Shown here in pieces: positions 7,710-18,400 of a stretch of 64,000 nt of DNA. Below the pieces are notes generated by a model. That model searched no databases and had not been told where the DNA came from. It worked only from the letters and a program-made list of their open reading frames with translations. A program made the position numbers and the translations under genes. Each line of letters starts with the position of its first letter. Within the stretch, counting starts at the first letter, position 1. The DNA is from Paenibacillus ginsengarvi (GTDB taxonomy: Bacteria > Bacillota > Bacilli > Paenibacillales > NBRC-103111), in the NCBI RefSeq assembly GCF_003626695.1, contig NZ_RBAH01000020.1, positions 1 to 64,000 of the forward strand, written 5' to 3'.

Positions 7710-8419
7710 TTATTTCGGTTCATCGGAAGCTCTAAACTTGATTTGACTACATTTGAGGTTAGGGCCGGAAGAGATATACGATACTACTAATTCTCCTATA
7801 AAAGTGGAAGGAGATGCCTGAGCAGATACATACGCTATTATTTTTTTATCATTTATCTCATACTTTAGGATCGATCCGAAACCTATGTTTTGATTCCAAC
7901 TACCTGATTCGGATCTGCTATAGACTTTCTCTGATTTGAGATCTTGCACTTCCAGATTAACGGAAACTTTATCATTGTTTATAACAATCCTGCTTGTTAC
8001 TTGTTTTTCAACGCAACTCACTGGATTTTCAATACGGATTTCATTAAGCGTAGCATCTAGTATATGGATTTCCTCAGCGTGCACTCCGCTTCCAGTTGCT
8101 TTCGTTATAGAATAACGATGATTTCATTCTTTGAATCCGCATTCATATCCGATAAGTACAATCGAGGAAAGTATGTTGGGTTGGTTACGTTAACCCAGTC
8201 GAATTCTTTGCCTCGATCTCCAAGCGTGATTTTCATCCCCTGGAATATGTCGCCTTTCTTTTCACTTATATTCGTCAAAGTAACTTTTTGGAGAGTTGCT
8301 AATTGAATAATTTCTGTTTCATTTTGTACGGCATCAGTTTTTGTTTCCGTAGTTTCCGCAGGGCCGCACCCGACTAACAGTAATAACAATAAAACAAAAC
8401 AAATGCTGCTTTTTTTCAT
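7710..8419 (-). pseudogene. Lipoprotein gene broken by a frameshift
   Basis: The first part (8105-8419) starts with a lipoprotein signal peptide (MKKSSICFVLLLLLLVGCGP; lipobox LVGC) and ends NADSKNEIIVIL. The second part (7710-8084) picks up in another frame as TKATGSGVHAEEIHIL. Removing the two bases TA near 8100, within ATTCTATAACG, joins them into one protein of about 235 residues. The joined sequence looks like the extracellular lipoproteins with a FG-GAP/VCBS-like DxNxDxxxE calcium-type loop (DMNADSKNEI). It is either a pseudogene or an assembly error. Expected location is the outer face of the cell membrane. Confidence 0.7.
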
Positions 8420-8690
8420 TTATCCACGTCAGCTCCATAAGTATTTACAACTGTAATCAACCCGTACCTCATGCTTCTTTAGAAAAATGTTATTATATAT
8501 TCGACTTTACAGTTTAACGAATAGTTCATTTTTGGTAACTCCACTTTTGCAAGAGCAAATTCAGTTTAACTTCAAGTGTGGCTTTATAATCGATTGATTA
8601 GCAAGTGCAAGAGGCGCTACCAGGGATCCGCGTCCCCACGCTAAACTAACTGTTAATAAGAAAATAGCATTTGCGAAAGAAGGCGTAACC

Positions 8691-10409
8691 TTGAACATCC
8701 ATCATCTGAGACGGTTCGTCAATCCGGTTATATTAGAGAGAGGCCGGGAGTATGCCGAGAACGGCTGCGTCCATGAAATCGAAGAAGTGGAGCCGGGTGT
8801 GTTCCAGGCCCAGGTGAGCGGCAGCGAGAACTATGAGGTCGAGATCGAGCTTGGCGATGACGGCGAGGTGCTGTCGTCCGATTGCGATTGTCCGTACGAT
8901 GCCGGGCCGGTATGCAAACATCGGGTTGCCGTATTGATCGAGCTGCTGGAGGAGAAGTTTGGCTCCGGACTGGAAAACGAGGAAGAAGCGAAGCCAAGTT
9001 CCACACGGGGAAAGAAGAAGGCAACGACCGTCCCAGCCAAGCTGGAGACGCCGCTGAAAGCGGCCAGCAAAGAAACGCAGGTTGAACTTCTGCTCGACAT
9101 GGCTGGCGATTCCAAGATCGAGGAGCGGCGAATTCGGCTTTATTTGTCGGAAGGGGAAGGGGAACAAGGCATCGGGGAATGCCGGGCGATGATCCGTTCC
9201 TCAGTTAAACAGTACTCGGACAAGCATGGCTTCGTGGAATGGAGAAATACGGGCAAAGCGGTGAAGGGAGCGGAGAAGGTGGCCGACCTGGCGTTAAAAA
9301 GCGCCGAAGGCGGCAAACCGCTGCAAGCGGTCGCGTTTCTTCTGTGTGTGGCGGAGGAGATGGTCGAACTGCTTCAGGCGGCTGACGATTCCGATGGCGT
9401 GATAGGCGCTGTTATTGGAAATAGCATAGAGCTTATTGGGCAGATTGCCGGCGATTCCGCGTCGCTAATGCCCGAGCAGCGGGAAAGATTGCTAAAATTG
9501 CTGACGGAGGCGGCGGAGCAGCCGTTCCTGCAAGGATGGTCGGATTGGCAGCTCGGTCTGCTGGAGGCTGCGGGATTATTGGCGGTAACGAAAGAGCAGC
9601 GCGACATCTGGGAGATGACGGCGGCCAAGCTGTGTAAAGCGGAGGCGGACGGGGCTTCGAACCGCAGCTATATCACCGAAAAGATTACGGCGATGCGGTA
9701 CGAGCGGCTGCTGGCTCTCGGGGAGGAAGAGGAGGCCGCGATGTTTATGCGCGATTCGCTTCGGTATCCGGATATCCGCAAGAAGGCGATCCAGCTCGCC
9801 ATGAACAAAGGCAGCTTCGACCAGGCGATTGCGATGGCCGAGGAAGGGGAAGTTTTGGACACCGCCAATCGTTTGCCCGGACTTGTCCATCAGTGGAAGA
9901 AATTCAGATACGAAGCTTACCGGCTGTCCGGACAGAAGGAGCGCCAGCGGGAGCTTGGGCTGGAGCTGCTAATCGGCGGAGATATTGTATACTACGATCA
10001 GATCAAAGCTCTGTATGCCCCGGCCGAGTGGGAACCGGTATATGCCGGACTGCTTGCCGAGCTGGAGAACGAAACCAGTTGGTGGCAGCCTGTATACCCG
10101 CGCATTTTGATTCAGGAGAAAGAAACCTCGAAATTGCTCGAATACGTGACGAAACGCCCGGGCGAATTGGAACAGTATTATTCCTACTTGGTCAAGGAGT
10201 ACCGCGACGAAGTGGTCTCGCTTTTCCGAAGCATGATTGAGGGGAACGCCAAACAGGCATCTAACCGGAAGGAGTATAAGAACGTATGCCGCATGATCCG
10301 GCTCGTTCGCAAAATCGGCGGGGCCGACTCGGCGCGGGCTATCGTGGAAGAGCTGCTGGCGCAGTATCCGAACCGGCCCGCTTTCCGGGACGAGCTTGGG
10401 AAAGTATAA
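8691..10409 (+). CDS. SWIM zinc-finger protein
   Basis: A 572-residue protein. Residues 1-20 (HHLRRFVNPVILERGREYAE) and the CxCx(n)CxH motif CDCPYDAGPVCKH at about residues 64-76 define a SWIM zinc finger. The remainder is helical, with repeat-like pairs of helices resembling TPR/HEAT units (for example PLQAVAFLLCVAEEMVELLQ). In Firmicutes such proteins are often encoded next to an SNF2-type helicase, but none is present here. The start is TTG with an AAGAAGG site upstream. The gene ends at a strong bidirectional terminator and is more GC-rich than the region on its left, marking the edge of core-like sequence. Confidence 0.8.
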   Translation: MNIHHLRRFVNPVILERGREYAENGCVHEIEEVEPGVFQAQVSGSENYEVEIELGDDGEVLSSDCDCPYDAGPVCKHRVAVLIELLEEKFGSGLENEEEAKPSSTRGKKKATTVPAKLETPLKAASKETQVELLLDMAGDSKIEERRIRLYLSEGEGEQGIGECRAMIRSSVKQYSDKHGFVEWRNTGKAVKGAEKVADLALKSAEGGKPLQAVAFLLCVAEEMVELLQAADDSDGVIGAVIGNSIELIGQIAGDSASLMPEQRERLLKLLTEAAEQPFLQGWSDWQLGLLEAAGLLAVTKEQRDIWEMTAAKLCKAEADGASNRSYITEKITAMRYERLLALGEEEEAAMFMRDSLRYPDIRKKAIQLAMNKGSFDQAIAMAEEGEVLDTANRLPGLVHQWKKFRYEAYRLSGQKERQRELGLELLIGGDIVYYDQIKALYAPAEWEPVYAGLLAELENETSWWQPVYPRILIQEKETSKLLEYVTKRPGELEQYYSYLVKEYRDEVVSLFRSMIEGNAKQASNRKEYKNVCRMIRLVRKIGGADSARAIVEELLAQYPNRPAFRDELGKV

Positions 10410-10420
10410 CCGTATAGGAA

Positions 10421-10463
10421 AAAGAAACAGGAGCATGGCTTTCGGCCACGCTCCTGTTTCTTT
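10421..10463 (+). terminator. Bidirectional rho-independent terminator
   Basis: AAAGAAACAGGAGC (10421-10434) pairs with GCTCCTGTTTCTTT (10450-10463), with a TGGC/GCCA inner stem and flanking A and T runs. It serves the SWIM gene and the convergent SLH gene. Confidence 0.85.
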
Positions 10464-10475
10464 ATTACAATTGCA

Positions 10476-13400
10476 TCAGTTGTTGTTGTCCATCAAGCCG
10501 AGCTTGATCGCCAAACGCTTCAGGATAACGACCGCTTGCGCACGGCTCGTTTGCTCCTTCGGCGCGAAGACGGAATCGGCGACTCCGTTCATCAGGCCGG
10601 CGCTCACCGCTTGAGCGGCTGCGCTGCGGGCCCAGTCGCTGATCGAACCCGCATCCGAGAACGATTGAAGCGCGGCCACGCTAGCGGCAGCCGACTTCGT
10701 CACGAACGCCGAGGCGCGGGAAGCGAGCACGGCCAGTTCTTCGCGGCTGATCACCTGGTTCGGACGGAACGTGCCGTCCTCGTAGCCTTCGATCAGACCG
10801 GCTGCGGCTGCCGTCGCTGCGGCTGCGGCGAACCAGTCGGTGGAGCGGACATCGCTGAACTTGGCGCTGCCGCCTTGCTCGGCAAGACCAAGCGCGCGTA
10901 CGAGCAGGGCTGCGAATTCCGCGCGGGTAATCGAGCGGTCCGGAGCGAATTCGTTGTCCGTTACGCCTTTAACGAGCAGCTTCGAGGCGAGCAGATCGAT
11001 ATCGGCTTGCGCCCAATGTCCTTTTGTATCCTGGAACGCTTTGTTCGCTGCGACAACCGCGTAAGTGCTGTTGCCGGTACGTTTCATCGTGATGATTGTG
11101 GAACCGTTCGATTTCGCGAAGAGAGCCGGAACGAACGTCATTTCTCCGGTTTTCGGGTCGATGACAACCGCAGTGGCATAACCCGGCACACTGCTTGCAA
11201 CCGTGATCGAACGTTCTACATACTGACTTCCGAAATTGTTGATTTCCAGCGTTTTGCCGCCGGCTTGTACGGTTAAGCGGAAATCGTAAGCGTCGCCGAT
11301 CATTTGGCCGCCTTGAGCCGCTACCGCATCCGCGATCCCTTTCGCTTCAGCGCCGGTTTTCTTCTCGATCACGATCGAGATTTGCACGTCGCCCGCTTGA
11401 GCGCCCAATTGGGCTGCCAGCGCGTTAAGGTCAATCAGACCGGCAGGCAGCTTGTAGCTGACATCACCGGATTTTACAGTTATTACGGTGCCTTCAACCG
11501 AGTCTGCCGCTTTGGCCAAAGCTTGTGCAGAAAGCGTCACAATGGCAACCGGCTGTGTGCCCGGCACTTCCACGATCATTTCCTTCGAACCGCTGCCTTG
11601 CTGCTGCAGAGCGGCTACCGCTTTAGCGATCGTGTCGGCATCCAGCGTTACTTTCGTAGCCGGTTTGCCGCCTTCGGTTGTTTCTACTGCCGGCGCCGTA
11701 ATCACTACGCCGTCATCCGTCGGTTTCGTTGTCGGCTGCTCCGGAGTCGTTACCGAACCTCCGCCGCCGCCACCGCCAGTAGAAGGATTCGACGGCGTGT
11801 CCGTTCCGCCGGATTCGCCCCCGCTGGAGCCGCCGCCGGTACCCGGCGTGTAGTTCAGTTGAATCTTCTTCTCGTTCGTTTTCAATTCGTCTACGTAAAC
11901 GGAGAACGTAACAGTGTTGTTACCCGGCTGCAGGTGTACCGTGCCGGCGAAATCGCCATTGGCGTCTACGTTTGCTGCCTGGCCGTTCAGGTTGACGTTC
12001 ACCTTCGAGCCTGTACCCAGAACTTTAACATTTCCTTTAATTTCCGGCGTTGCCGTCGTTACTGTTTTGCCGTCATAGTTCAGGAAGCCCGACAGTGCCG
12101 CTGCGCGGACGTTGTCCCCGACGTTGTACGAATTTGCTACGAGCTGACGCTTCGTGCGAACGCCATTTTCGTCCAATGCCGAGATGACCATGCCTCCTGC
12201 CGGGATGGCGCTGTTGTTGTCTTCGGGGAAGCTCCAGTTCCAGTTGATCGCCTGCGATTTGTTGACGATCTTCGTTACGTTGCCGGTGGCGTCTACTACC
12301 ACTTCCACGCCGAATTTGTTCGTTCCCGTCGATGTGCCGAACTCGTCGGTGAGCACGTTCAAATCGCCCAGGTTCCGGCTGATATTATAGAAGCTGCCTT
12401 CGATAAACGAAGAAGGTTTGCCCGGTGTGCTCATGCCGACTTGGTAATCTTTCACATACTCGACGTTATCGATCGAGGACTTAATAATCGGCCAGTTGGC
12501 CAGCGAGGCATCGAACAGCATCAAGCCGTTCGTGCTGCCCAGCGCGGTTTGGAAAATTTGCCGCTGCAGCGTCGGATCCTGCAGATCCGCCAGCGCCATA
12601 CCGGCGTAAAGTGGTACCTCGCCGTTCGTCACGATCGAGTCGATCGTAATGTAACGCTGAATTTCCGGAACGGTGCTGTAGTACGTACCGACCATCAGGA
12701 AATCCATGAAGTTGATATATCCCGTTTGGTAATAGCCTTGCGTGTAGATCGAGTCGGTCGGGAATTTCAGGCGGCTGTCATAGCGGAAGTCTTTGCTTCC
12801 CCAGTGCACGCCGTTCAAATAATACGATTCGAACCAAGCGCCGACATAGGCCGACGTTTGAATCTTTTTGCCTTTCGACGCGGTGTAGCTGTCTACGAGC
12901 GTGCGGGTTTCCCGCATAAAGCTTTCGATCGTGCCGGAACGGAACTCCCACCAGTCTTGAATGAGCGGACCGTCTACCCGTTTGCCGTCGACGTAGCGGA
13001 AAATATCGTTCGGCCAGTTCGTCAGCGTTTTGCCGCGCTGCTGGAGGAAGGCGGTGAACTTGGCCTTCGTCAAGTCGCTGAAGTCAGCGGTTTCGTTATC
13101 GTAACGGCCGCGGTCGAGAATGATGCCGTCGACGTCGTAGTTTTTCATTACTTCTTCGAACGTTTTCAGCTGGAAGTCGCGCACGTCGTCATTGGACGGA
13201 TTCACGAACAGAACGGCCGCGCCGCCGGAAGCGTTGGACAAGCCTTTTTGCCCGTAAGCACTTTCTCTCAGGCGCATAATTTGCCCGTTGTCCTCGGGAC
13301 GGAAGACGCGTTCTTCCCAATCGAGATGGTCGTCGATGATCGCAAAATCTTTAACGGCGATCGAACCTTCGGCGAATACGTTAAAGGCCGCATGGATTTT

Positions 13401-15179
13401 CAGGCCGAGCGTATGGCCGTGCTGCAGGAACAGCTCGAGCAGATCGAGATTCGGGCTTGCGCCCTTCCGGTCGCCTGCCACCATTTCGCTTACATACGGA
13501 CGGTGCGTCAGATCGTTCTTTTTGTAGGAAACGTAACCCTCGACCCCTTTGACGTCAAACGCGACGTCCGTTACGCCTGCTGCCTTTGCCTTACGAAGGA
13601 AATCGAGCACGCTTTCGCTGGACTGGAATTTCTTCGCGTTGGAAGCCTGGTCGACCCAAAGTATCACCTGCTTCTCGTTCGCGAGAGAAGGCCTGCTGTA
13701 CACGACAACGGATTTTTTGTCCAGATCGGTTCCGTTCTTGGACAAGACGACGTCGATGTAGTTCGGACCTGCCGCAAGCGCCGTTTCATGGGCAAACGTA
13801 CCGTCGGCTTGCAGAGTGACGGTTTGTCCGCCGATCTTGACGACAGCGCCGGTCGGATTCGTAATTTTGCCGGCAATCGTCGTTTTCGCATCGGCCGTCG
13901 TAAACATCGAGAGGCCGTCGAGCTGCATGCGCGGCGTGGCGCCTGTACCGCTCATCAGATCGGATACGGCTACGACGTTGCCGTTTTTGCGGAGCTTGAC
14001 TACGTCGCCGACCTTGAATTTGGTAGCCAAATATTTTTTGAGGCCGATTGTGGCGTAGCTGTTATCCTGAGCCATGACGACATAGCCGCCCTGCGGGATA
14101 TCCAGCTCTCCGCCGACCCACGGCGGCGTGCTATTGCCGGTCGCCGCATTGATCATCTTGGTCACTTTCCCGTTAGCATCGACCTGAATGGCCACGTTGG
14201 TGGCGGCAATCTGGATTTTCGAGCCGTATTCGGTCGTGAACAAAGCGATAATGTTCGGAATGCCGGTAACGTCCTTATCGACGTAATTGATCGGCTTCTT
14301 CGGACCTTCGACGGTAATCGTAATATCTTCCGGCGGAGCCTCGATCTCGATCAGATCGCCGCTGGCCTTCTGGTATGTAAGCTTAAGCTGCGTATCTTGA
14401 AGCACATCGGCATTTTTGAGCAGCTTGACGGAGATCGTGTTCAGCCCTTCGACGAGCGTTACAGTCTGGCTGAACGAACCATCGGATTGAACAGCGGCTG
14501 CGACGTCGCCTACTTTTACTGCCAGCCCGGTGCCTGCCGTGTAGTTCAGCACTTTGCCCTGCACAGTGTAGGTGGCGGATGTAACATTCGCCTCGGTCGG
14601 GCCCGTTATTTGCAGACTCGGCTGTCCGAGGAAATCCGCTGCGGTTACGCGTGCGCCGCCCCGCTCGAGGGCGATTGTATCGCCTGCCTGGAACGCGTTG
14701 TACAACGCCTTGCGGAAGTTTTTGTTAATCCAGTCGTTATCCGAAGCGAGAATGACGAAGCCGCCCGGAGGAATCGTAACCTTCTGGGCTGCATCCCAGG
14801 TTCTCGGTTTATTCGTCGCCGGATCGATCCCGCCCTTCGGGCCTACCAGCTTGAGAACGACCCCTTGCGCATCCACCTGGAGTGCTGCGTTGCCGCTTTT
14901 GACAAACACGGAAGCGCTATCACCGGCGACGTTCGTAACCGGCGTTCCGCTTGTAAACAGAGCCAGGTAGTCGCTCTTTTGCGGACTGTCTACATTAATG
15001 TTCACATATTGTAGTTTCAATTTCTTGCTTCCGTCGAGTGACACAGCGTAAACCGAATCATCCACGGTAACGCTTCCGCCGCCAGCGGCATTCGCGGTCG
15101 TTATTCCAAACGTCGGAAATAACGAGACGAGCAAGCAGACGACGAGAAATGCGCTCAGTCGTGCCCCGTACCTTCGCAT
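10476..15179 (-). CDS. Secreted SLH-anchored protein with GHL10-type glycoside-hydrolase-like domain
   Basis: A 1567-residue surface protein. Residues 1-30 form a signal peptide (LSAFLVVCLLVSLFPTFG, cleavage near ANAA). Residues 30-490 are repeated beta domains. About 500-910 is a TIM-barrel of the GHL10/DUF187 type (VILWVDQASNAKKF; GVTDVAFDVKGVEGYV; LKIHAAFNVFAEG; DVDGIILDRGRYD). A Gly/Ser/Pro/Thr linker follows (about 1110-1155). Three SLH repeats (about 1380-1560; KGHWAQADIDLLASK, DWFAAAAATAAAAGLIEGYE, SDWARSAAAQAVSAGLMNG) anchor it to secondary wall polymer. It is likely to act on wall or exopolysaccharide. The start at 15179 has an AGGAGAAGG site; the longer frame starting at 15248 does not. 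A TATAAT-like -10 box (minus strand, 15228-15223) lies 44 bases upstream. Confidence 0.85.
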   Translation of the reverse strand: MRRYGARLSAFLVVCLLVSLFPTFGITTANAAGGGSVTVDDSVYAVSLDGSKKLKLQYVNINVDSPQKSDYLALFTSGTPVTNVAGDSASVFVKSGNAALQVDAQGVVLKLVGPKGGIDPATNKPRTWDAAQKVTIPPGGFVILASDNDWINKNFRKALYNAFQAGDTIALERGGARVTAADFLGQPSLQITGPTEANVTSATYTVQGKVLNYTAGTGLAVKVGDVAAAVQSDGSFSQTVTLVEGLNTISVKLLKNADVLQDTQLKLTYQKASGDLIEIEAPPEDITITVEGPKKPINYVDKDVTGIPNIIALFTTEYGSKIQIAATNVAIQVDANGKVTKMINAATGNSTPPWVGGELDIPQGGYVVMAQDNSYATIGLKKYLATKFKVGDVVKLRKNGNVVAVSDLMSGTGATPRMQLDGLSMFTTADAKTTIAGKITNPTGAVVKIGGQTVTLQADGTFAHETALAAGPNYIDVVLSKNGTDLDKKSVVVYSRPSLANEKQVILWVDQASNAKKFQSSESVLDFLRKAKAAGVTDVAFDVKGVEGYVSYKKNDLTHRPYVSEMVAGDRKGASPNLDLLELFLQHGHTLGLKIHAAFNVFAEGSIAVKDFAIIDDHLDWEERVFRPEDNGQIMRLRESAYGQKGLSNASGGAAVLFVNPSNDDVRDFQLKTFEEVMKNYDVDGIILDRGRYDNETADFSDLTKAKFTAFLQQRGKTLTNWPNDIFRYVDGKRVDGPLIQDWWEFRSGTIESFMRETRTLVDSYTASKGKKIQTSAYVGAWFESYYLNGVHWGSKDFRYDSRLKFPTDSIYTQGYYQTGYINFMDFLMVGTYYSTVPEIQRYITIDSIVTNGEVPLYAGMALADLQDPTLQRQIFQTALGSTNGLMLFDASLANWPIIKSSIDNVEYVKDYQVGMSTPGKPSSFIEGSFYNISRNLGDLNVLTDEFGTSTGTNKFGVEVVVDATGNVTKIVNKSQAINWNWSFPEDNNSAIPAGGMVISALDENGVRTKRQLVANSYNVGDNVRAAALSGFLNYDGKTVTTATPEIKGNVKVLGTGSKVNVNLNGQAANVDANGDFAGTVHLQPGNNTVTFSVYVDELKTNEKKIQLNYTPGTGGGSSGGESGGTDTPSNPSTGGGGGGGSVTTPEQPTTKPTDDGVVITAPAVETTEGGKPATKVTLDADTIAKAVAALQQQGSGSKEMIVEVPGTQPVAIVTLSAQALAKAADSVEGTVITVKSGDVSYKLPAGLIDLNALAAQLGAQAGDVQISIVIEKKTGAEAKGIADAVAAQGGQMIGDAYDFRLTVQAGGKTLEINNFGSQYVERSITVASSVPGYATAVVIDPKTGEMTFVPALFAKSNGSTIITMKRTGNSTYAVVAANKAFQDTKGHWAQADIDLLASKLLVKGVTDNEFAPDRSITRAEFAALLVRALGLAEQGGSAKFSDVRSTDWFAAAAATAAAAGLIEGYEDGTFRPNQVISREELAVLASRASAFVTKSAAASVAALQSFSDAGSISDWARSAAAQAVSAGLMNGVADSVFAPKEQTSRAQAVVILKRLAIKLGLMDNNN

Positions 15180-15444
15180 GAATTCACCTTCTCCTATCAA
15201 GTTAGTTTGGAATACGGTTTTCATTATAGGTGGGAGCGGTTTCATCATATAGGGGAGATGATGACTACTTTTGGCACTATGATGACATTTCTGCGGGGGA
15301 GAGGGACTCGACCGCGGATAAATGGGACTTGGTGGTAGATCTTCCAGGCTATTGACACGGCCGCGCTTTGAGGTAAGTTGGAACTAGATGGAATAGGTAT
15401 GAAGAGAACGGACACGGCGCGCCGTTCTATGGGGGGCAACCGTT

Positions 15445-18400
15445 TTGGCAGGCTACAGCTTTCAGTTATTGGGCAGCTTGAACATCGCCCTGGGCGTTAC
15501 GCCCGTAACGAACATTCCCGGCAAAAAGGCGGCGCTGCTGCTCGCCTATCTGATCCTTGCTGCAGATCGGCCCCAAAGCAGAAGGCGCATCGCCTTCGAC
15601 TTCTGGCCGGATTCCTCCGAGAAGCAAGCGCTCTCCAATTTGCGCAAGCTCCTTCACGATCTTCGCGCTGGCGTTCCCGAGCTGGACCGGTTTATTCGCA
15701 TTACCCCGGCCTATATGCAGTGGAATCCGGAGCTGCCCTGCGACTCGGACGTGCGCGCCTTCGAGCGGGCGGCGCAAGGGAATACGCTCTACGAGCTGCG
15801 CCAGGCGGAAGAGCTGTACCGGGGCGAGCTGCTGCCCGGCTTTTACGAGGAATGGATCGAGGCGAAGCGGGAAGAGCTGCTCCAGATCTACAGGAACGTG
15901 CTGGATAAGCTGACCGCCCTATTGGAAAATCGGCGGGACTACGAGGCGGCGCTGCTGTTCGCGAACAAGCGGCTCAGCGAGCATCCGTTCCGGGAAGAAA
16001 CGTACCGCCTGCTGATGCGGCTGCACGGCTGCCGCAAGGACATGGCGGGCGTTGCACAAACGTACGACCGGTTGAGCCGCGTACTGGAAACCGAGCTGGG
16101 GATCGCTCCATCCGCGGAGACGCAGCAGCTGTACAGCAGCCTGATGCGAAGCGGGGACGATCTGACTGAGGCGGCTTACAGCCGGAAGCCGCTTATCGGC
16201 AGAATCGGCGAATGGGGCGCGCTGCTGGACCTATGGCAGCAGGCCAAGACAGGAACAACCTCGATGCTGCTGCTGAAGGGAGAGGCGGGGATCGGCAAGA
16301 CGAGACTGGCCCTCGAATTCAAGGCATGGGCGGAGAGCCAGGGGATTCGAACCGCCTGGGCCGGCTGCTACCCTACCGTACGTTCGCTGTCCTATACACC
16401 GGTAACAAGCTGGCTCCGCAGCATCCCGCTGCCGCCGCTCAGTCCAGTCTGGCTGTCGGAGCTGACCCGGCTGCTGCCGGAGCTGTTCGAGACGTTCCCG
16501 GAGCTGCCGCCCCCGGCGCCGATTCGGGAAAACTGGCAGCTGAATAAATGGTACGAGGCGATCGAACGGATGCTGCTTGCCGAACAACCGCTGCTGCTCG
16601 GCCTGGACGACCTGCAATGGTGCGACAAGGAAACGCTGCAGTTCCTTGCGTATATGCTGCGCGGCGGCTCCAAAGCGAAGCTGTTCGTCATCGCGACGAT
16701 GCGAACGTGCGAATACGCGAACGAGGCTGTCGACAATTTCGTAGCCGGGCTCCGGCTGGCGGGGAATATTGCGGAGATCGAACTGGCTCCGCTGACCGAG
16801 GAGCATACGGGGCGACTGATGGCTGCCATCGTCGGCGCCCCGCTGGCGGAGCTTCATGCGCCCGGGGTGCACGCGGAAACCGGAGGCAATCCGCTATTTA
16901 TCGTGGAGACGATGAGAGAGTGGCAGGCGGGGAAAAGCTCGAGCGAGTTTTGCCTATCGCCGCTGGTGAAATCGGTGATCGAGAGCCGTTTGAGCCGGCT
17001 CCCTTCCGCAAGCCTTCAGCTCGTTTCGGTTGCTGCGGCGGTAGGAAAACCCGTTACGCCCGAGCTTCTGGCAATCGTATCGGGTATGGGGGAGGAGACC
17101 GTTCTCGGTCTCATGGAGCAGCTCACACAGCTCAAGATCATACGGGAATACGAGGACAGACAATATGGGTTTACGCACGATACGATCAGAAGTGTCGCCT
17201 ATCAGGCCGGAAACGGCAGCAGGCGAAAGATCTACCACCGGCAAATCGCGAATGGGCTGATCACCTATCACCAGGGGTGGCTCGAGCCGGCCGCTGCGGA
17301 GATCGCCTACCATTTCGAACTTGCCGGTATGAATGCGGAAGCCGCAGCACATTACGAGCTGGCCGCCGCAGCCGCCGAGAGGTTATACGCCAATGAGACG
17401 AGAATCAACTATTACCGGAAGCTCTGCGAGCTGCTTCCGTCTGACCGGATACTCCCCTATCTAATGAAGCTCGGCGAAGCCTGGATTGTCGTCGGCAATT
17501 GGATCGAAGCGGAGAAAAGCTACAGGCAGTGGCTGGAGCGCTCGGGTGGCTCGGCTACGATACGGGAGCGCTCACTCTGCGACGTGGCGCTTGGCAATTG
17601 CTTGCGCCAGCAAGGGAAATACGAGGAGGCTCGCGGTTTTTTGGAGCGGGCGCTGCGCTGCTTCGAGCTGACGGAGGATGCTTCCGGGGTGATTTTCACC
17701 TATACGACGCTTGGCCTCCTGCACTACTACATGGGCAGCTACGATCAAACGCTTGAATGTTTGCGGAAACGGATGGAACTGGCCGGGCAGCAGAGCCGCG
17801 ATGATTGCCGCCTGTTCGGCGTGGTGGGCCACCTGCTCTACGACCAGTGCCGCTACGACGAGGCGGTATACTGGATCAAGAAGCAAATTGCGATCGCGGC
17901 CGGGTACGGCGACCATTATACGACCGAACAGGCGATGGGATTGCTGGCGTTGATCGACATGGATACGGACGAGATGGATCGGGCGCTCGCCTTCCTCGCA
18001 GATAAGCTGGAGCTCAGCCGTTCGATCGGAGACCGGATGGGCTTCGCGAACGGGATCGGAATGCTCGGGAGGTATTACTGGTATCTCGGGCATGACGAAA
18101 GGGCGCTGGCGTGTATCGCCTTTTGCCTGGGCGAAGCCGTAGCTATTCAGGATTGGCGGGTGGCAGCCATCATGCTCAGCTACGGAGGGCGCTGTCTGCT
18201 CACTCGGCAGCGGCTGGACGAAGCCGACCGCTGGCTCGACCTCTCGATCCGGCTGTTCCACAAGCTGCGAACACCCTACTTTGAATGCGAAACTTTGTAC
18301 TATGCAAGCCTTTTAAGAGAGAGTCAGGATCGGCAGGAGAGCGCCGCTGAGATCGCGGAGCAAGCTCTGCAGATCGCAAACCGGCTCCAGCGGAAGGATA

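Noticed and set aside
11304..15014. A 1236-codon open frame on the plus strand, antisense to the SLH protein
   Set aside because: It has a low-complexity, Arg-rich composition and no ribosome binding site, and is an artefact of codon use in the GC-rich gene on the other strand.
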